From JANQTF01 sp041741415 (GTDB lineage Bacteria > Bacteroidota > Bacteroidia > J057), in assembly GCA_041741415.1 (NCBI GenBank), contig JBGSKC010000032.1, forward strand, positions 24,948 to 88,947: a stretch of 64,000 nucleotides of DNA. The letters are read 5' to 3'. The position numbers and the translations under genes were made by a program. This document shows positions 57,801 through 64,000 of the stretch, one piece after another. Each line of letters begins with the position of its first letter. Position 1 is the stretch's first letter. The notes under the pieces were generated by a model. The model worked only from the letters and a program-made list of their open reading frames with translations. It did not search any database and had not been told where the DNA came from.

Positions 57801-58796
57801 ATGACACCTTTTCACCTCGACGCAGAACAGATTCCGGCTCTCGAACAATTTCTGCGCGAAAAGCACTGGATCGCCCCCGCTGAGAGCCTGCTTTCTGCCA
57901 AAAAACCCGGCGAGGGCAATATGAATTATACCCTTCGCATTCGAACCAGCTTCAGGTCCTTTATCCTCAAGCAATCCCGCGCCTACGTCGAAAAATATCC
58001 CAGTATCCCGGCCCCCAGAGAACGCGTTGTGGTGGAAGGGCACTTCTATGAGCTGATCCAGCAAATTCCCGAATTGCGCGCGGCTACGCCCGAGATGACG
58101 TTTCTTGACGAAGAAAACGCCATGATGATGCTGGAGGATCTGGGCGAATCAAGCGATTTCAGCTTCCTCTACCGCTCCGACAAACAAATCAAGCCAGGGG
58201 AAATCGAAGAGATCATGGGGTTCCTCTCTTTGCTGCACCGGCAAATTACCCCGGACCACGCAGGGACTTTCGATTTCAGCAACCGCGCCATGCGGGAATT
58301 GAACGCCGAGCACATTTTCCGCTATCCTTTGCTGGTGGAAAACGGATTTAACCTCGACCAGGTAACGCCAGGCTTGCAAGATTTGGCGATGGAATACAAG
58401 CGGGACCAGGAACTCGTACGGAAGGTCGAAGCCTTATCGGGCCATTATCTTGGCAGGGGAAAACATCTGCTTCACGGCGATTATTACCCCGGCAGCTGGC
58501 TGCGCACGTTGAATGGCGTGAAGATCATTGATCCGGAGTTCTGCTTTTTCGGCCCTGCCGAATTTGACCTCGCCGTGACCCTTGCCCACAACGATCTGGC
58601 GCAGCTCGGCCCTGAAACCCGTGCCGCCTGGCTGGCAGCCTACCATCGCCCCCCGGGCTTTTCCGAAGCCCTCCTCTGGCCCCTGGCGGGCGTCGAAATC
58701 CTGCGCCGCCTCATCGGCCTGGCACAGCTTCCCCTCGACATGAACCTCGAAACGAAGGCGCGCCTGCTCAGGGAGGCGAAAAAGATGATTGGGTAG
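57801..58796 (+). CDS. Phosphotransferase of the APH/methylthioribose-kinase type
   Basis: The 331-residue product has the aminoglycoside-phosphotransferase fold. It shows GEGNMNYTLRIRTSFRSFIL (glycine-rich loop and ATP-binding Lys in FILKQSR), the catalytic HGDYYPGSWL (loop with Ser in place of the usual Asn, as in methylthioribose kinase) and the metal-binding IIDPEFCFFGPAEFDLAV. The substrate cannot be named with certainty; 5-methylthioribose, a sugar or an aminoglycoside-like compound are possible. ATG 57801 (MTPFHLDAEQIPAL) gives a normal start; the longer frame to 57714 is polar and less likely. It may be co-transcribed with the DUF6134 gene. Confidence 0.8.
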   Translation: MTPFHLDAEQIPALEQFLREKHWIAPAESLLSAKKPGEGNMNYTLRIRTSFRSFILKQSRAYVEKYPSIPAPRERVVVEGHFYELIQQIPELRAATPEMTFLDEENAMMMLEDLGESSDFSFLYRSDKQIKPGEIEEIMGFLSLLHRQITPDHAGTFDFSNRAMRELNAEHIFRYPLLVENGFNLDQVTPGLQDLAMEYKRDQELVRKVEALSGHYLGRGKHLLHGDYYPGSWLRTLNGVKIIDPEFCFFGPAEFDLAVTLAHNDLAQLGPETRAAWLAAYHRPPGFSEALLWPLAGVEILRRLIGLAQLPLDMNLETKARLLREAKKMIG

Positions 58797-58887
58797 GCTG
58801 GTTGGGGATCGCTGCGGGAAGTTTGGATGCGGGAGCCGAGAGGCGGAATCTGAAAAGCTTCGCCAGTTCGCAAGAACCCACCTATGG

Positions 58888-58904
58888 CCCCTCCGAAGGA
58901 GGGG
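58888..58904. repeat. Short stem-loop CCCCTCC-GAA-GGAGGGG
   Basis: A 7-base perfect stem with a 3-base loop. Confidence 0.65.
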
Positions 58905-58937
58905 AAAGTGATTCGTGGCATCGCCCAGACTGTTAAG

Positions 58938-58955
58938 TCCCCTCTTGAGAGGGGA
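58938..58955. repeat. Short stem-loop TCCCCTCT-TG-AGAGGGGA
   Basis: An 8-base perfect stem followed by the GGATTTAGGGGTGTG sequence. Such a unit is common as an interspersed repeat in Bacteroidota (recollection, not searched). Confidence 0.65.
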
Positions 58956-59058
58956 TTTAGGGGTGTGTCCTGGAACCGGGACCAAAGGCTCCGCCGCTCC
59001 CAGCACCAGGGGTGCGTCATGTCAATAGCCGCAGGCTGGTCCGTTTTTGTGGATTCTC

Positions 59059-59080
59059 CCGGCGGCTATGAAGCCGCCGG
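59059..59080. repeat. Stem-loop CCGGCGGCT / AGCCGCCGG
   Basis: Bases 59059-59067 pair with 59072-59080 around a 4-base loop ATGA. It could terminate the minus-strand transcript together with the next hairpin. Confidence 0.6.
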
Positions 59081-59091
59081 ATAAACACCAA

Positions 59092-59113
59092 CAGGCGGGA
59101 TCACTCCCGCCTG
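59092..59113 (-). terminator. Stem-loop CAGGCGGGA / TCCCGCCTG
   Basis: Bases 59092-59100 pair with 59105-59113 around TCAC. It lies 31 bases beyond the stop of the T9SS gene on the minus strand, with only a moderate T-rich tail (TTGGTGTTTAT) after it, so it is a weak terminator candidate. Confidence 0.5.
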
Positions 59114-59143
59114 CGGTTTCGACATCTTAACTCAATCGTGGTC

Positions 59144-62100
59144 TCACTGCTGGATCAGCAGCGATTTTCTCAGCATTTCGCCCGGCGTGGCGCATTCCAC
59201 CACATAGTAGCCGGAGGGCAGCCGGGAGATGTCCAGCTTAAACACATGCTCGCCTGCCTCCACTGCCACCGGGGCCAGTGCCTGCATGGTCTGGCCGGTG
59301 AGGCTGAAAAGCCGGATGGCGACCGTGGCAGATGTCTGGCTGCTGAAAACGACCTGCACGCGGCCCTGTGCCGGGTTGGGCATCAGGTCGAGGGTGAACA
59401 CAGGCGCTGCCGTTGCTTGAAGGCGTGCCGGGGCCTGTGCCTCTCCGGTGTAGGTATCCAGAACAGGGCACAGCTCCAGCAGGCTGTCGGCTTCTTCTGG
59501 GGTGAGCTGGCCCAGGAGCACCTGGTTGCGCACATCGAGGAAGCAGGTCCAGTTGTCGATCAGGGGCAGGGTGCCAGCCGGAGCCTCGCTGCGCAGGGCC
59601 AGCAGGGCGCTTTGGGCGGTGGCGGGCCTGTCAACGGTGTTGTAGATCAGGGCCTGCTCCACGCGCAGGAAAAAGGCAGCTTCAGGGCGGCCAAGGTTTG
59701 CGCAGGTCAGGGCATACCGGCCAAGGGCCGTGTGCAGGGTGGCGGGCCAGCCTGTCAGGGCGGGGCTGTGCTGGGCGGCGGCTGTTTCGATCTGGTTGAG
59801 GTGAATCCCCGCTTCCACGGCCTCGCGAAGGCGGTAGGCGGCAATGTCGAGGTAGCTGCTGATGGTCGGGGTGATGCTCGTGTAGGAATGGTTCAGGTTG
59901 CCGAGGAAAATCTGAGCGGCATCGAGCGGGTCGCGGTAGTCGTAGGTTGGCAGCAGCAGTTCATTCATGCCTGCGTTGAGGGCCTGGTCGAGGCGGAGGT
60001 TGCCTGCTGAGGTTGCCACCATCGGGCATTCCGTGCAGGGGGCCACCCAGTCCATGGAAGGGCCGCCACCGCTGCCGCAGGCGAGGAAGGCCACCGGGCC
60101 GGGATCTGCGATTGTCACTGAGCCCTGGCTTGAATTCAAAATATAGTCAAACGGGCTGGATGGAGCTGTCCCCGGATTAGGGCCCGCAGGGATGGGATTG
60201 GGGGTGTTATTGTTCCAGTTGTTGTTGTTGGCAAACATTGTGGGAACAGGAAAGAGGATTGTTCCATAGATCGCAAGCCCGTTTCCATTGGGAGAGGCAG
60301 GAACCAATTTGTTTTTCCCCTGATACAGAAACGTGTACCACGAACCGTCCAGCAAAATATTGAAATAATCTCCCTTGACCGAATTTCTTCTCTGATTGTC
60401 CATCACCACCCAACCGCCCAGCGACTGGTAAATTCCGGTAGCACCTGTGGTAATATTCGTGCAGGTAAGCGTGCTGGCTCCTGTGCCATCGTTCCAGATG
60501 CCAGTGGCTCCGCCGGTAAAAGAGCTCGAAGTAACCTGCACATGCCCGCTGCCAGACTGCCAGATGCCCCGTCCCAGGCCAAGGTTGGCTACCTCGCTGT
60601 TAGCAAAGCTTCCAAACCCGCTGTGATACAGCGCTTTCCATCCGTTGATGTTATTGGCCAGGGTGAGGTCGCTAAGCGATGCACTCTTCGACTGAGTTTG
60701 GATGGCAATGTCACAGTCGTGAAGGAAGGAATTGCTCATCGTGAGCGAAGCCTGGTCTCCCATGTAGGCGCGCCAGTCGATACCGATGTCGGCGTGGTCG
60801 ATTTCAATCTGGGAGATCAGGTGATTGGCCTGCCCGTTTCCGAAAATGGTTCTGAAGGGCTCGTTGGGGTTGGTGGCAGTGAAATGAACACCAAGGAGGG
60901 TAAGGTCGGCATAGCCGGTGTTGAGGTGTGCGTCTTCACCAAGCTCCACGCGCCCGTTCTGGATCGTGAACTCATCCAGGCCATAGTCGGGGCCGAGGTA
61001 GGTGAAAGGCATGATTTCGAGGACTTTGTCGGCGGGGCTGCTGCCGGTCAGGGAGATGCCGTGAGGGCCGTTGCCGTCGAGGATGACGTTGGCATACTGC
61101 CCGCCGGGCTGGTTGGGGAGGCCCAGGCGCACAAAGCCCGATCCGCTAAAGCCAAACGTAGCTCCGCTGCCGAGCACAAGGTCGCCTTCGATCTGGAGCA
61201 CGGCATTGTTGCCGAGGAGCTGGATGCTGGCACCATTTTCCACCCGGAAGGTCGCTCCCGGCTCGATGATGAGCGTGGAGTTGTCGTCGATGCGGAGGGT
61301 GGAACCGGAGCGGAGGATCACAGAAGCCCCTTCCCGGATCCGCACCGTGGATGTGCGGCTGCCCCCTTCGCCCAGGTGGAAAACACCACCATTTCTGATA
61401 TCCACCGAAATTGGCTCGCAGCCCTGGGTGCTGACAGAGTAGCTGGTAAAGCTGCTGCCAGGTTCGGGATCATCGGCGAAGCCCGAGTAGCCAGATTCAT
61501 TGATCCTGAGCGTCCCAAACACCTCCATGTTCTGCCGGATGTCGGACCCCACCTGGCGGGTGAAGTTGTAGGTCCGGGCAACGGGAATGGTGGGGGGAGA
61601 GAAGGAGCGAATGCGGTCCCGTATCTGGTCCACCACGTTCCCCGGGATTTGATCATGGAAGGAGGGGTCAGGATCATTGGAACTGATGGTGTAGCGGATA
61701 GGTGACACGCCGTTGGTCATGTCCAGGGCCGAGGTCCAGGGGATGAAGGTGGGATGGTTGTTTGTCCGGTTGACTTCCAGTATCGCTTCAAGTGGCAAGG
61801 CAAAGTTGGTGGTGCTGGTGGGCAAATAGGATCCTCCTGCTGCGAGAGGTCCATCAACTTCAAGGGTAATCAGATCTTGGTTATCTAACACAACCAGCAC
61901 TGCTCCACTAATTGGGGAGAAGAAAGCTACTGTAATAACGGTACCTGTTGGAACATCAACAAAGCCTGCCTCGAACCAAACATTCCCTGCATTGGGATTG
62001 GGTGCATCAAAGCTGAACGCAGTCGCAATCGTGGGGATCTCGAGTGGGTAGCCTGCGTTGCCGTTCAACGCGTCAAGTTCTTGGTAGAACTGCTGGTGAA

Positions 62101-62509
62101 TAGACAGAGCTGCATTCGCCGGAACATTCGTAATGTTAAACTGAAGAAGCTCTCTTGATGCCTGGTTACCGAAGTTTCTCGTTACCAATGGATTGAATGT
62201 TTCCCTTTGAATCATTCCGATTTGTTGTTGAAACAAGGTCTCCAACAAAGCTGCATCTAAGTCAGCTATCAGCATCAAGGATTGCAACTCAGGATCAATC
62301 ACAGCCCCCTGATGAGGAGAGTCCATTGTGATCAGGGCAGCAACAGGCAAATTGAGTCCTTCGTCTTCTGCCCTTGTGGCTGCCAGCCTCGCAATCACCC
62401 CTCCCATGCTCACGCCAATCAGCCCGACTAATTCGCCGTCATAAAAGGTACTGAACCGCGGCCTGAACAACCGAGGCATTGATCTCCATCGACTGAACAT
62501 TTGACCCAA
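59144..62509 (-). CDS. T9SS alpha/beta-hydrolase protein, downstream part of a frameshifted gene
   Basis: This open frame encodes up to 1121 residues and is the continuation of the gene that begins at 63275. The first meaningful residues are FYDGELVGLIGVSMGGVIAR, where GVSMGG is the nucleophile elbow of an alpha/beta hydrolase (lipase/esterase-like) and the oxyanion region precedes it. After about 250 residues comes a long parallel beta-helix/solenoid region (about 320-720, e.g. SVILRSGSTLRIDDNSTLII, GASIQLLGNNAVLQIEGDLV), helical repeats (about 850-1030) and a T9SS sorting domain (FTLDLMPNPAQGRVQVVFSS, LPSGYYVVECATPGE). By itself it lacks a signal peptide. The hydrolase part is lower in GC than the rest, a mosaic pattern. 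Confidence 0.75.
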   Translation of the reverse strand: MGQMFSRWRSMPRLFRPRFSTFYDGELVGLIGVSMGGVIARLAATRAEDEGLNLPVAALITMDSPHQGAVIDPELQSLMLIADLDAALLETLFQQQIGMIQRETFNPLVTRNFGNQASRELLQFNITNVPANAALSIHQQFYQELDALNGNAGYPLEIPTIATAFSFDAPNPNAGNVWFEAGFVDVPTGTVITVAFFSPISGAVLVVLDNQDLITLEVDGPLAAGGSYLPTSTTNFALPLEAILEVNRTNNHPTFIPWTSALDMTNGVSPIRYTISSNDPDPSFHDQIPGNVVDQIRDRIRSFSPPTIPVARTYNFTRQVGSDIRQNMEVFGTLRINESGYSGFADDPEPGSSFTSYSVSTQGCEPISVDIRNGGVFHLGEGGSRTSTVRIREGASVILRSGSTLRIDDNSTLIIEPGATFRVENGASIQLLGNNAVLQIEGDLVLGSGATFGFSGSGFVRLGLPNQPGGQYANVILDGNGPHGISLTGSSPADKVLEIMPFTYLGPDYGLDEFTIQNGRVELGEDAHLNTGYADLTLLGVHFTATNPNEPFRTIFGNGQANHLISQIEIDHADIGIDWRAYMGDQASLTMSNSFLHDCDIAIQTQSKSASLSDLTLANNINGWKALYHSGFGSFANSEVANLGLGRGIWQSGSGHVQVTSSSFTGGATGIWNDGTGASTLTCTNITTGATGIYQSLGGWVVMDNQRRNSVKGDYFNILLDGSWYTFLYQGKNKLVPASPNGNGLAIYGTILFPVPTMFANNNNWNNNTPNPIPAGPNPGTAPSSPFDYILNSSQGSVTIADPGPVAFLACGSGGGPSMDWVAPCTECPMVATSAGNLRLDQALNAGMNELLLPTYDYRDPLDAAQIFLGNLNHSYTSITPTISSYLDIAAYRLREAVEAGIHLNQIETAAAQHSPALTGWPATLHTALGRYALTCANLGRPEAAFFLRVEQALIYNTVDRPATAQSALLALRSEAPAGTLPLIDNWTCFLDVRNQVLLGQLTPEEADSLLELCPVLDTYTGEAQAPARLQATAAPVFTLDLMPNPAQGRVQVVFSSQTSATVAIRLFSLTGQTMQALAPVAVEAGEHVFKLDISRLPSGYYVVECATPGEMLRKSLLIQQ

Positions 62510-63275
62510 AGTTCAGGACGTAGATATCATAACCGAGGGCAAATAATTCCTGGCACAATTCGTCGCCCCGCTCCCGGTAAAACTCAGCGTAGGTCCGGTT
62601 GCCAGAGTCATATCCCTCCACCACCAGCATGGGTTTTGTCTTGTTGCACAGCGGATTGCTGTACCGGGTAAGCGTGTTGCCCATGCCATTGTTCCCCGGT
62701 GTGCCATCGACGAAGAAGCCATCGGCTGCCGGGCTGACCCTTACATCGTATTCGCGAACCTCCGTAACAATGGTATTTGAAAAAAGCCCTGGAATTGTAA
62801 ATCTAACTTCTAAAATGTGTTGCCCTGGAGTCAGAAAGGTTGGAGGCATGGTGATCCAGGGCGTTGGGATTGCCGGGTTTGCGTTGGCGGCGGTAGTGGA
62901 AAAGACAGTTACAAAGGCTGCATTATCGTAGCTTACCTCCACACTAAGCAAAGGGGAACTACCATTCAAAGGGGTACTGGGGGAACTAAAGAAAGTAGCA
63001 AACCGAAGCTGGCAAAGGGTGTTATCCGATTGCAAATGAATCTCATAAGGCATCGGCGGTGTATCCTGATCGAGGTTAATGGTCACCCCCTGCACCACAT
63101 TGGATACCTCCTGAAACACATAATCTGCCACATTTCCGGATGTTTGGATCGCCTGACTGGCATCCACCATTTCGGGAACCGGGATCTGGTTCTGTACGTT
63201 GTAAAAAACTTGCGCAAGCGCGGAATGATGGAGACATAGCAATCCCATCAAAAGGCCGGTGAAGGTCTTTTTCAT
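62439..63275 (-). CDS. T9SS alpha/beta-hydrolase protein, N-terminal part of a frameshifted gene
   Basis: The 278-residue frame has a signal peptide (MKKTFTGLLMGLLCLHHSALAQ), a strand-rich domain with a Cys pair (about 30-190), then the start of a lipase fold with PMLVVEGYDSGNRTYAEFYR and LCQELFALGYDIYVLNFGSN. It stops at TGA (62439-62441) immediately after QAAVQYLL. One base skipped in the preceding T run (coding strand CTTTTATGA) would continue in frame with YDGELVGLIGVSMGG of the next feature, giving a fold that otherwise is cut between strand and nucleophile elbow. So the two parts are one gene of about 1375 codons with a +1 frameshift. Whether this is a real mutation, a programmed shift or a sequencing error cannot be decided here. 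Confidence 0.75.
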   Translation of the reverse strand: MKKTFTGLLMGLLCLHHSALAQVFYNVQNQIPVPEMVDASQAIQTSGNVADYVFQEVSNVVQGVTINLDQDTPPMPYEIHLQSDNTLCQLRFATFFSSPSTPLNGSSPLLSVEVSYDNAAFVTVFSTTAANANPAIPTPWITMPPTFLTPGQHILEVRFTIPGLFSNTIVTEVREYDVRVSPAADGFFVDGTPGNNGMGNTLTRYSNPLCNKTKPMLVVEGYDSGNRTYAEFYRERGDELCQELFALGYDIYVLNFGSNVQSMEINASVVQAAVQYLL

Positions 63276-63308
63276 GATTGGAAATAGTAAAAAAGTGAGA
63301 AAAACTAG

Positions 63309-63980
63309 TTAAAAGCGGATTTCAACATCGCAGGTGTCAGTAGCAGGGCAAAACACATCAGGAAGATAATTGACTGCCCCCAGGGTATTGGGTCGATCGT
63401 AAACTAAGGCATAAAACAGCCCGTTATGGGTTCCATCCGTCGTGTTTGGTACCGGGTTTCCCTCCACAATCACGACGGTATCGAGCGGAAACTGCATTAC
63501 CGTATCCCACGGCACATAGGTCGTGTGAGACAACTTCATCCCCACATACTTCGAGTAATCGTAGGGGTACTCATCCTCAATCCTCACCCGGAGGTAGGTT
63601 TTGGGGTACATACCGACGATGGTGGAGTCTCTATCCAGAGATGTGTAAGATCCTGCATCCGTGAGGACAAAAAATCCATCCTTGTAGCCCTTGACAGCCA
63701 GCAAGCCACCATAGGCGCTCCGAGTGGGCGTCACATAATCCATGCTGAAGTAGCCATCGGCATCGCTGATAGTGGAGGCGATGACAGTCCAGCACTCGTC
63801 TGCCTGATGATTAGAGCATTTGTCCATCAATCGCAAATGAATCTCAGCACCTGGCACAGGCTGCCGGGTGGCGATGTTGAGGGTGCGGCCTGCGATGGTT
63901 CCTGGGAAGCCGGGTTCTTCCCGGTCGCAACCTGCAACCGCAACCGCGGCAAAAAGGAGAAAAATGAGGTGGGTTTTCAT
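63309..63980 (-). CDS. Lipoprotein with carboxypeptidase-regulatory-like domain
   Basis: The 223-residue product has a lipoprotein signal (MKTHLIFLLFAAVAVAGC, Cys18), then a CarboxypepD_reg-like beta-sandwich (about residues 26-110: TIAGRTLNIATRQPVPGAEI, ISDADGYFSMDYV and LLAVKGYKDGFFVLTD). The rest has strands without a known family, ending CPATDTCDVEIRF with two Cys that may form a disulfide. It is probably anchored in a membrane facing the periplasm or surface. It is 33 bases upstream of the T9SS hydrolase gene on the same strand, and the pair may be co-transcribed; the gene start is near the window edge but complete. Confidence 0.7.
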   Translation of the reverse strand: MKTHLIFLLFAAVAVAGCDREEPGFPGTIAGRTLNIATRQPVPGAEIHLRLMDKCSNHQADECWTVIASTISDADGYFSMDYVTPTRSAYGGLLAVKGYKDGFFVLTDAGSYTSLDRDSTIVGMYPKTYLRVRIEDEYPYDYSKYVGMKLSHTTYVPWDTVMQFPLDTVVIVEGNPVPNTTDGTHNGLFYALVYDRPNTLGAVNYLPDVFCPATDTCDVEIRF

Positions 63981-64000
63981 AGAAAAGGGATTGTGGAGTG

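Larger units (their letters stand above)
58797..59143. other. Hairpin-rich intergenic region
   Basis: About 350 bases between convergent genes without a credible ORF. It contains four separate stem-loops, listed below, and repeated pieces such as GGGGATTTAGGGGTGTG near 58951-58967, a sequence type found repeatedly in Bacteroidota genomes. Confidence 0.7.

Noticed and set aside
60542..61705. 387-codon plus-strand frame opposite the T9SS protein
   Set aside because: Shadow of the beta-helix region, no domain or signal peptide.
1..64000. Search for CRISPR arrays, prophage, integrase and complete insertion sequences
   Set aside because: No regular spacer-repeat series, transposase, integrase or phage structural gene was recognised in the window.

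Overview
The window comes from a member of the Bacteroidota, most likely a Saprospiria-like (Lewinella/Haliscomenobacter type) bacterium. This is inferred from gene content: a SusC/SusD pair, several type IX secretion (T9SS) C-terminal sorting domains, a second CarboxypepD_reg/TonB receptor, families common in this phylum (DUF3667, DUF6134, DUF6702, PRiA4b ORF-3-like) and one promoter of the Bacteroidota -33 TTTG / -7 TAnnTTTG type. Most of the window is GC-rich. No rRNA, tRNA, CRISPR array, prophage or complete insertion sequence was recognised, so the taxonomy rests on proteins only.

Layout. 1-6.5 kb (plus): end of a LysM lytic transglycosylase, uvrA, a YdeI-like protein and an Lhr-type DEXH helicase. 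6.6-14.6 kb (minus): a T9SS-secreted protein, an AT-rich orphan exported protein with an 11-base G/C homopolymer at its start, and a SusD/SusC uptake pair without neighbouring enzymes. 15-18.4 kb (minus): an ADP-ribosylglycohydrolase-like lipoprotein, a TPR protein ending in a PRiA4b ORF-3 domain, and a DUF6702 protein. 18.4-26.1 kb: a short RecQ, a Dps-like protein with an eroded ferroxidase site, a membrane-anchored receiver protein without a kinase, a gene-poor 1.1 kb stretch, a TPR protein and aspartate kinase. 25.7-29 kb: an Rrf2 regulator divergent from a TonB receptor; the space between them holds a consensus promoter covered by two matching 21-base dyads.

29-36.9 kb holds housekeeping and signalling genes: dxr, a Cys-pair hypothetical, a small T9SS protein, a histidine kinase, a TPM lipoprotein, pepT and the pyruvate dehydrogenase E2 gene. 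37-39.9 kb: an ECF sigma factor overlapping a membrane anti-sigma-like protein, then a PIN-domain toxin/antitoxin pair lying between dispersed AACCCTCATnAGGGTT-type palindromes. 40-49 kb: a CCA-adding enzyme, a DASS transporter, a beta-solenoid T9SS protein, an OmpR/HK two-component pair, a DM13 lipoprotein and an outer-membrane protein. 49-58.8 kb: a PAS-type kinase, a DUF3667 protein, an MFS transporter, an HTH-like regulator, a full-length RecQ with HRDC, a DUF6134 protein and a sugar-kinase-like phosphotransferase. 59-64 kb (minus): hairpin-rich DNA, a large T9SS alpha/beta-hydrolase protein broken by a single-base frameshift, and a carboxypeptidase-regulatory-like lipoprotein.

Three themes stand out: DNA repair helicases and excision repair (uvrA, Lhr-like helicase, two RecQs); cell-surface nutrient capture and T9SS secretion; and signal transduction with several non-canonical proteins. 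The most promising leads are the Rrf2/TonB operator pair, the homopolymer start of the 8.1-9.5 kb gene, the frameshifted T9SS hydrolase, the TPR-PRiA4b fusion beside a secreted ADP-ribosylglycohydrolase, and the kinase-less receiver protein.
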